Source of the DNA: Moniliella sp. 'wahieum'
Taxonomy: Eukaryota > Basidiomycota > Moniliellomycetes > Moniliellales > Moniliellaceae
DNA: 24,955 nt
Assembly (NCBI GenBank): GCA_003971905.1
Contig: RSEE01000181.1
Location: forward strand, 1 to 24,955
Reading direction: 5' to 3'
Program-made: the position numbers and the translations under genes
Part shown: positions 19,556 through 24,955 of the stretch, one piece after another
Layout: the number at the start of each line of letters is the position of its first letter
Position numbering within the stretch: position 1 is the stretch's first letter
The notes under the pieces: model-generated
Seen by the model: the letters and a program-made list of their open reading frames with translations, nothing else
Databases searched by the model: none
What the model was told of the DNA's origin: nothing

Positions 19556-20336
19556 TCAATGACAAATGGCCCCGTTTTCCCACCTGACAATAGCATAGAG
19601 TAGAGGAGAGCGCCGAGCGCTGAGCGTCGAGCGGAAACACACGAGTGGGACATGGACTAAGACTAGGAGTAGGAGTAGGCTAGGCCGCAGGCGGGCGAAT
19701 ATCGTGAGCGCGGGCTTGGAGAACCGCAGCACGCGAGCCAACTCGACCTGGAGCGTATTGCGATCTTCCTCAGCCTCGAGCTGGGCCTGCTCCTCGTGAG
19801 GAATCGTAGCATGCATCGCCAATGCCGAGCGTGGCGCGGTCCAGAATGCGCTTCCAGCTTGGGACGTCAGACTGGGACTGGGCGTGTCGTGCGGGAGGGG
19901 CGGGAGGTCGAGGTGCTGCAGGCGCGCAGCGGGTCGACAGATTTTGTCCTTTCCCTTTCCTTCCCTTGCTCTTGCTTGACCCTTACCCTTGTCCTTGTCC
20001 TTGCGGGTCGGGGGGGGTTGTGCCTGTCGCGGACACGAGCGGGGAGGGCGAAGCGGAGGAGGCGGAAGCCGAGGCGGAGGGCAGAGGCGGGGGGGAGGGA
20101 GAGGCGAGGGCGAGGCAGAGGAGGGACGTAAAAGAACGCTGCCGCAGCCGGACGGTGCGAACTCAAGTCTTCTTCCAGCAGCGAGAGCAGCGCGTCGCCT
20201 TCTTTTGTGGCGGCGGCGGTCGGGCGGGGCGGGCGCGTTTCTTAGGGCAGAGGAGGAGGTAGGCGCGCTGCGCTTGCCCAAGCGGGGGGGGAGGCGTGGG
20301 TGCGGAGAGCGAGGGGCTCAGAGGAGGGTCGGACAT
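19556..20336 (-). CDS. Hypothetical protein, low-complexity N-terminus with a conserved-looking C-terminal segment
   Basis: I do not recognise this family. On the minus strand ATG 20336 gives MSDPPLSPSLSAPTPPP, followed in other frames by basic and proline-rich sequence, the short acidic helix EGDALLSLLEEDLSS and a Lys/Gly/Gln-rich repeat (about 19930-20010). The C-terminal part has the look of real protein: SDVPSWKRILDRATLGIGDA, then after a shift EEQAQLEAEEDRNTLQVE and LARVLRFSKPALTIFARL, two likely helices. The open frame then runs on to a stop at 19556, although the true end may be earlier, near 19680. The gene converges with rds1 and has a telomere-like box 138-149 bp upstream in its own orientation. 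Strong GC bias makes long chance frames common here, so existence is only moderately likely. Confidence 0.4.
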
Positions 20337-20959
20337 GGCGCTGCGGATGGGCCGACGCGGTTGCGGGTGGTGGCGGTGTGGTGGTGGTGGATGGTGTGGT
20401 GGTGGTGGAGCAGCTGCTCCGCTAGGCTCAGGCCTCAGGCGCCGCGCGCATTCCGCCCGTGCTGGTTCCGCGGCCAACCCTAAGCTGCGCCCCCCGCCGA
20501 CGGATGTGGATGCTGAGGATGCGGAGTTGGGGGACGCCACCAGCCTCAAGGGCAGCACAGCACGGGGCAGTGCGTGCTGAGTCTGTGGCCGGGTGCGGTG
20601 CATGAGCATCCACGCGCCAGCACTGCCCCTGCTGGTGCCGCGGCCGCTGCGTGCGGGACGATCCACGCTGCGGGCACTGGCGGTGCGGGCCATGCCGTGT
20701 CCTCGGCCGGCGGCCACCACGGCCCGAGGCGGCAGGCGGCGGCACACAGCGGGCACCAGCCGCACACAGCGGCACCAGCAGCTGGCCACGCGCCCCGTGG
20801 CTTCCCCTGCCAGCGTCACGTTCACGTTGAAGTTGAAGGGTGACCGCCGGCCTTCACCTCCACCTGCCGCAAAAGCGCCGCCACCAACACCTACACCAAC
20901 ACCAACACCACCGCCACCGCCAGCGCCACCGCCGCCCTCGCCACTCTCTGCCGCTGCCG
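20337..20959. other. GC-rich interval between the hypothetical gene and the DUF7137 gene
   Basis: This holds GGTGGT-type repeats (20365-20415), the telomere-like box at 20474-20485, and a CCACCA/ACACCA microsatellite (about 20877-20935). Long open frames cross it on both strands, but they show only Ala/Arg/Pro/Gly-rich sequence typical of stop-poor GC-rich DNA. Nothing in it is supported as a gene. Confidence 0.5.
20474..20485 (-). promoter_or_regulatory. Telomere-like box upstream of the minus-strand hypothetical gene
   Basis: CCAACCCTAAGC on the plus strand reads GCTTAGGGTTGG on the minus strand, 138-149 bp before ATG 20336. Orientation and distance match the boxes before POL31, the Mug190-like gene and the DUF3405 gene. 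Confidence 0.4.
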
Positions 20960-21804
20960 ATGGCACCCACCTTTCGTCCTGGTGGCGGTCCTGGCTGTGC
21001 TGGTGCGTGCTGCGCAGCCGCTGCCGCAGGCGCCCGCGCCGCCTCCAGTGCTGCGCCGTCGCCCGCCGCGTCCAGTGGTGCCTCGAGCGGCGCAGTCAGC
21101 ATCCCCGCCTCCTACCCGACGGCGGCATCAGTATGACCAGCCGCAGCAGACGGGCGACCCGTCGTACTACAAGATCGCAAGTGGTGAGCTGGTCACGTTT
21201 GGGTGGAACTTTTACCTATGTGTTGGCGACGCCCAAGACCATCATGGTCTCGGCCGTGTGCAGCGACAATGCCAACACGTACGACCTGGCTGGTCCCACG
21301 GGCATCCCGGTAGTGCGACCCAGTTCGTATGGGACGTGTATGCCTACTCGACCAATGCGCTCAAGAGCAGTTGCCGCCCTTGGTCCAGGCCTCGTACCGC
21401 CTCATTGTGCGCGACCCCGAGGTGACCTCCCTCACCCGGGCAAGATGTCGGAAAATTCCAAAATTGACATTTGCCCTGTACAACCCGCAGGCCTACACCC
21501 CTTTGCACGTACGTCGAGTTCTGCTCTATTTCTGTTTATTTCTGTTCTCTTTCTGGTCTGGTTGGGTCGGTGGGCTGTGCCAGTTCGGTTCGGTGGTAGG
21601 GGCGCTTGCGCTTGCCCAGCTTGGTTTGCTGCGTTGGGAAGCTGGCAACTGACCTCTCTCCCTTCCCCTTGTGTACAGAATGGACGGTGCCGAGTGCAGT
21701 GGTGCGGGCGCTGGCGCCCGCGCGGCCGTCGTATGGGGCGCCCTGCTCTGTTCCTCGCTATGGCCATTGGCGGGTACAGCGTTCTTTCCCACCTCGGGCT
21801 CTGA
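20960..21804 (+). CDS. DUF7137-type secreted or membrane-anchored protein
   Basis: Resembles a fungal family of unknown function with a signal peptide, a variable linker, one conserved domain and a C-terminal hydrophobic segment. ATG 20960 (MAPT) followed by a shift gives FVLVAVLAVLVRAAQPLPQA, a good signal peptide. The linker is Pro/Ser/Ala-rich. The domain reads GDPSYYKIASGELVTFGWNF, TYVLATPKTIMVSAVCSDNA, ATQFVWDVYAYSTNAL, ASYRLIVRDPE and LTFALYNPQAYTPL. A 171-nt intron at 21509-21679 follows, and the last exon ends with the hydrophobic ALFLAMAIGGYSVLSHLGL and TGA 21802. Frameshifts lie near 20972, 21208, 21310 and 21445. The hydrophobic end could be a membrane anchor or GPI signal. The family name is from memory of the conserved GWNF and VWDVYSY-like motifs and is less certain than the general type. 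Confidence 0.78.
21509..21679 (+). other. Spliceosomal intron in the DUF7137 gene
   Basis: GTACGT donor at 21509 directly after YTPLH, T-rich middle, and TACAG acceptor ending at 21679, 171 nt. It is the longest intron I can define in the window. Confidence 0.7.
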
Positions 21805-22589
21805 GTATGGGGGCTGCGCTGCCGTGGCTCGGGTTGCGGTTGCGTTTGCGTTTTGGTGTGCCATGTGCCATGTTACGATTCATGTTTTTTTTTTTCGCTC
21901 TGCCGTGCTTTTAGCCCCATGGGGGGTTGGGGGGAGGAAGGCAGGACAAGGCACCAAGACATACCATGCCGTACCATGCCATACCATGGCACGACCAAGC
22001 AAAGCCTCCCTTGTTCTTCCATCGTGTTCTCCCTTGTCACATGTCATTGTTCTTCTCACTTGGGCCGTGCCCTGCGCCCTGCGCCCTGCGCGGCCTGGAC
22101 TGGACGACGCTGCCTAGCCTTCCCCGCTGTGCCTGCCCCTTGCCACATCGATCATCAGACGATAGAACGAACGATAGAGAGAGACTTGCCGTCGTGGGGG
22201 GGAAACTGATTCAGTCCCAGTTCGGGTGCGGGGGCACGCTTACCGCCGTACGTCACCCCGCCTCGTCCTTTTCCTGCTCCTGCACCTGCTCCTGCTGCAG
22301 GCAGACCTGATGGGCGGGGCGAAAGACGAGGCACAGCTACCCCCGCGGGGCAAGACGAGGTCCGGGATGGAGGGCGCGAGGGGCGCGTGCACCCCCGGCG
22401 GGGAGAAGGAGAAGGAGCCGAGACGGATGTACCCGGGGTTTGCGCTTGGTCGTCTGCCCACGAGCCGGGAGGGCTAGTTGGAAAAGACAAAACCAAAAAG
22501 ACAGGTAGACAGGTAGACCGACAGACGGTCGATCGATCGATCAGAGGGTCTCTGCTTGGGGAATCTCTCATCCCATCCCCCCGCCTAGC
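21805..22589. other. Intergenic region with short repeats
   Basis: No gene is visible. Contents: three tandem 10-mers of the form ATACCATGCC at 21961-21990, CCTGCG repeats near 22071-22092, and GTCGATCGATCGATC at 22528-22542. The right end is the 3' flank of the tRNA gene. Confidence 0.55.
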
Positions 22590-22595
22590 AAAAAA
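22590..22595 (-). terminator. RNA polymerase III terminator of the tRNA gene
   Basis: Six A on the plus strand (T6 on the minus strand) begin one base after the tRNA discriminator position. This is the standard Pol III stop signal. Confidence 0.85.
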
Positions 22596-22596
22596 G

Positions 22597-22691
22597 TTCC
22601 CCAACCGGGAGTCGAACCGGGTCTTCACGGATCCACCGACTGCAAGCAGGGGGTGTGAAAGCGTGACATCATAGCCTTGGACCATTGAGGA
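22597..22691 (-). tRNA. tRNA-Glu (anticodon UUC) with an intron of about 25 nt
   Basis: The minus strand folds as a tRNA. Acceptor arms are TCCTCAA (22691-22685) and TTGGGGA (22604-22598), with one G-U pair. The D arm follows the tRNA-Glu pattern with loop AAGGCTA. The anticodon stem is TCACG/CGTGA with loop CTTTCAC, giving anticodon TTC. The variable loop is AGAC, and the T loop TTCGACT is followed by CCCGG. The intron (22655-22631, boundaries within one base) sits after position 37, the canonical site. The T-stem as given is one G short: CCGG stands before TTCGACT where CCGGG is needed to pair with CCCGG. This is the same one-base loss seen in the protein genes. Confidence 0.9.
22631..22655 (-). 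other. tRNA intron
   Basis: CACCCCCTGCTTGCAGTCGG and five more bases interrupt the anticodon loop between positions 37 and 38. Removing it restores a 7-nt loop and a perfect 5-bp stem, as needed for tRNA splicing endonuclease products. Confidence 0.8.
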
Positions 22692-22825
22692 GGGATGTAT
22701 GATGTGCCATCATTCGTGGGGGAGAAGCAAGAGCGCGAGAGGACAGGGTGAGAAGACAACGTGGAGGCGCACGCGTCACTCGCTCGGGAAAACGCCGTTT
22801 GCGGGAAGGGGTATCTGCGCTGGCG

Positions 22826-22856
22826 TCACGTGCCAGTGGGTGGCGCGCGTCACGTG
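22826..22856 (+). promoter_or_regulatory. Tandem TCACGTG boxes
   Basis: GCGTCACGTGC occurs twice, 24 bp apart, in the same orientation. By eye the only other TCACGTG-type heptamers in the window are those before POL31 and the Mug190-like gene. Confidence 0.45.
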
Positions 22857-22916
22857 CAGACGAGCCCAATGGGGCTGCGCACAATGCCCCGGGCGCGCGC
22901 ACAGCCGCGGCGGGTG

Positions 22917-22930
22917 CTAGGGTTGGGCGG
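22917..22930 (+). promoter_or_regulatory. Telomere-like box upstream of the DUF3405 gene
   Basis: CTAGGGTTGGGCGG is almost identical to the box before POL31 (7896-7910) and points the same way relative to its gene. Confidence 0.4.
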
Positions 22931-23116
22931 CGGCTGCTCGCAGCGGAGCTACGTAGCGGGGCAGGGCGCAGGGTGTGTGCGTGGGCCGGCCGCGGCGAGC
23001 GAGGCGGGGGGGCGGGTGCTATGCTAGCTGCTCCTCCACCGCCACCATCGTCCCTCTTATTCCCATGGCCATGGCCCGCGCGCGGACGCCGCGTGGTGGT
23101 GCAGTGGGCCGCCGCC

Positions 23117-24955
23117 ATGGCCCTCCGCCGCGCGCTCGCTCGTCTTCCTCGTGTGTGCGCCGCCGTGTCGCTGGTTGCGCTGCGCCGCCCGCCACACCGA
23201 GTGGCGCCAGCCGCGTACTACCGCGCCGACGCCCTCCCGCGCCTTGACCCCGGCGCCCCGCCCTCGCCCCCCCGCCAGCCGCCGCACGCCGACGTCTGCC
23301 CAGGCACCGCGCCCGCCCGTCCCGCGCGCCCCGGCCTTCACCACCCCACCCCGCCACCCACCCGCGCGCCCCTCGCCGGCACGCCTCCGCCGTCGGCATC
23401 GACATGGGCCACTGCCTCACCTACCGCGCCCGCTACGCCATGTACACCGACCACGCGCTCAACATCAGCTACCGCCGCGCGATCGTCGACCCTGCCGGCG
23501 CACCGCCCGCGACCGCGCCATGCCCTCGCGGCGCGGCGAGCGGGTGCCAACCACACCGCCGCCACGCCGCCGCGCTACCGGACTTCTCCTCCCCGGGCCG
23601 GCCGGGGCTTGGCAACGATCCTGGTGCGGTGGATCCGTTGCTAGGTCGGCGCCGGCGCGCGGGCACGTCGCAGGCCGCATGGGAGGACCAGCTGCGGCAG
23701 GACTTGAAGTGGCCAACGATGCGGCCGCCGAGTTGCGGGTCCATCGAGTTTTCCCGACTGGCGCAAGATCCTCGACTCGTGCGTGGTCCAGCGGCGCCAA
23801 CAGCGTGGCGGGGCGATGGACACGTTTTTCCCGACGATGTGGACCCGTTGTTGCAGGGTGGGGTGGGCGCGCACGTGCTGATCCACCGCTCTCACGCCAA
23901 GTTCCGTACTACGCCCGCGACGAAACGGACGGCGCTGGTGCTGCGTGCGCACGACGGGTACGTGTGGAGGGGAAGACGATGTGTTGAATGTGCGTGCGCT
24001 CATATCCGAGTTGGGACTCAACAATCCAATACGCCGTACGACGTGCGCATCCTGGTGCAGGTCACGAACCAGAGCCTGGCACCGTTCACGTCGCAATGGG
24101 ACCGGTTGCATGTGCTGCGCACCAGTGTGCGCGGGAGTTTTGGGGCTTGACGAGTTTGGACCGAGGCGGCACTCTGTGCGCTCACCCGGGCTTGCCGGGC
24201 CAGTTCAAACGTAACGTCACTGCCCAATCGGCCTCGCGCGCGTGCCTCAGCCACTGCAAAGTTTGGCCGACCACCAAGAGTACGATTACATTGGAACTGG
24301 GAGATGGACACGCGTCTGATGGCAACTATCTTGATTTCTTTGAAGGGGTCGAAGGTACGTACTTGCCCTTCTTGATTTTTTCTTCCTGACCTGACCTGAC
24401 CTGCCCTGATCGGATGGATTCGGATGGCCCCACAGCGTTTGGGCGCAGGAGGGTCTGCACGTGGGCATGGACCGGTACAAGGATGGTTGGTGCCGAATGT
24501 GACGGAAAGCGAGGCAGCGTGGGCGTCGGACGCGTCGCTAAAAGCGGACGGGACGAGGAGGCGGACTTGCTTACGCTTTCGCCCATCTTTGATCCGTCGG
24601 TAGCGGCTGGGCTGAGGAAGACGATGTGCAAAACTACCTGAATGGGCGCGACACCACGACGAGCGTCGACGGGACGAACGTGCGTCTATCGCGCTCGTTG
24701 CTCGAGGCAATGAACGTGGTAATGGCCGAAGCGAAGAAAGAAAAGTACCCACTGCCAAATGTGGCCAGCACACTGACGCTGCACAGTCAAACTACCCATT
24801 GGCCATGGGCACAGCTTTTATCCCGAAGCTGGGTTACCCATAACCTACCTTTGCCCTTCAAGGGTGTGTTTGCCCGCACCCCATCTACTTCCGCCACTCT
24901 GGGACCCGTCGTGCTCCACACCAAGATCAATCGCGCCCAGCTCTCCCCAAGGCCA
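23117..24955 (+). CDS. DUF3405 family type II membrane protein (partial, cut by window end)
   Basis: DUF3405 proteins are fungal, probably Golgi-located single-pass membrane proteins with a glycosyltransferase-like look; activity is unproven. From ATG 23117 the start is basic (MALRRALARL), and combined frames give a hydrophobic signal anchor, VCAAVSLVAL, then a Pro-rich stem. Next come CLTYRARYAMYTDHALNISY, LVLRAHDGYVW, DDVLNVRALISELGL, YDVRILVQVTNQSL, REFWGLTSL, then HHQEYDYI and the family's hallmark WNWEMDTRL. NYLDFFEGVE precedes an 81-nt intron (24355-24435), and WAQEGLHVGMDRYKDGW follows it. DDVQNYLNGRDTTTSVDG and later sequence run to the window end without a stop that I trust. At least six frameshifts are present. 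ATG 23065 is an alternative start. Confidence 0.85.
24355..24435 (+). other. Spliceosomal intron in the DUF3405 gene
   Basis: GTACGT donor at 24355, repeated CTGAC motifs near 24387-24403, CCACAG acceptor ending at 24435, 81 nt. It joins FFEGVE to the WAQEG block (one base short). Confidence 0.8.

Larger units (their letters stand above)
22692..23116. promoter_or_regulatory. Promoter region of the DUF3405 gene
   Basis: This GC-rich interval has no credible gene of its own. It contains two TCACGTG heptamers (22826-22832 and 22850-22856) and the telomere-like box CTAGGGTTGGGCGG (22917-22930), about 200 bp before ATG 23117. It is also the 5' flank of the divergent tRNA-Glu gene. Confidence 0.45.

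Noticed and set aside
20163..20966. 267-codon minus-strand frame rich in Gly and Arg
   Set aside because: Composition follows the simple repeats at 20365-20415 and 20877-20935. No recognisable domain, and it overlaps the signal peptide region of the DUF7137 gene.
20593..21804. Single open frame of 403 codons on the plus strand
   Set aside because: It stays open by chance in GC-rich DNA. Its first two thirds are Arg/Pro-rich without family resemblance, and only its end coincides with the last exon frame of the DUF7137 gene, whose conserved parts lie in other frames.
1..24955. CRISPR array, bacterial operon or phage-type system
   Set aside because: Telomere repeats, spliceosomal introns and fungal families show a eukaryotic chromosome. 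The repeats present are subtelomeric or microsatellite, without spacers of constant length.

Overview
This window reads as the left end of a chromosome from a GC-rich fungus. It opens with the C-rich strand of the eukaryotic telomere repeat (CCCTAA x4). The genes have GT-AG introns of roughly 50 to 170 nt with CTAAC or CTGAC branch-like motifs. The recognisable proteins belong to eukaryotic or fungal families: RLP24, DNA polymerase delta subunit B, NAD(P)HX dehydratase, a Mug190-type SMP/C2 protein, an Rds1-type ferritin-like protein, DUF7137 and DUF3405. Phylum cannot be fixed from the sequence alone. A basidiomycete is my best guess, held weakly.

Layout. 1-640: telomere and subtelomere (a repeated block of about 83 bp, interstitial telomere-like CCCTAACCCTCACC repeats, a GGGACACACCACC-type minisatellite). 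640-2530: subtelomeric DNA without a recognisable gene, holding a 40-bp direct repeat pair and a perfect 16-bp palindrome. 2531-3591 (-): alpha/beta hydrolase, divergent from 3815-4829 (+): NAD(P)H-hydrate dehydratase, which converges on 4991-5578 (-): RLP24. 5.6-8.0 kb: gene-poor. 8034-9670 (+): DNA polymerase delta small subunit. 10154-14803 (+): Mug190-like SMP/C2 lipid-transfer protein. 14.8-17.9 kb: gene-poor. 17983-19388 (+): Rds1/ferritin-like secreted protein. 19556-20336 (-): unrecognised protein. 20960-21804 (+): DUF7137 membrane protein. 22597-22691 (-): intron-containing tRNA-Glu(UUC). 23117 to the window end (+): DUF3405 type II membrane protein, cut by the end.

Almost every conserved gene is broken into two or more reading frames. 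Wherever I could work out the repair, it is a single added base, often in a homopolymer, and the tRNA T-stem also lacks one G. This points to uncorrected deletion errors in the assembly rather than a run of pseudogenes, so coordinates below are whole-gene spans that cross frameshifts and introns.

Functionally the left half is housekeeping: metabolite repair, 60S ribosome assembly, replication and ER-type lipid transfer. The right half leans to the secretory pathway and cell surface (Rds1-like, DUF7137, DUF3405). The most interesting non-coding signal is a telomere-like TTAGGG(T/C) box, often with a TCACGTG box, lying roughly 120-200 bp upstream of four start codons and in the same orientation as the gene.
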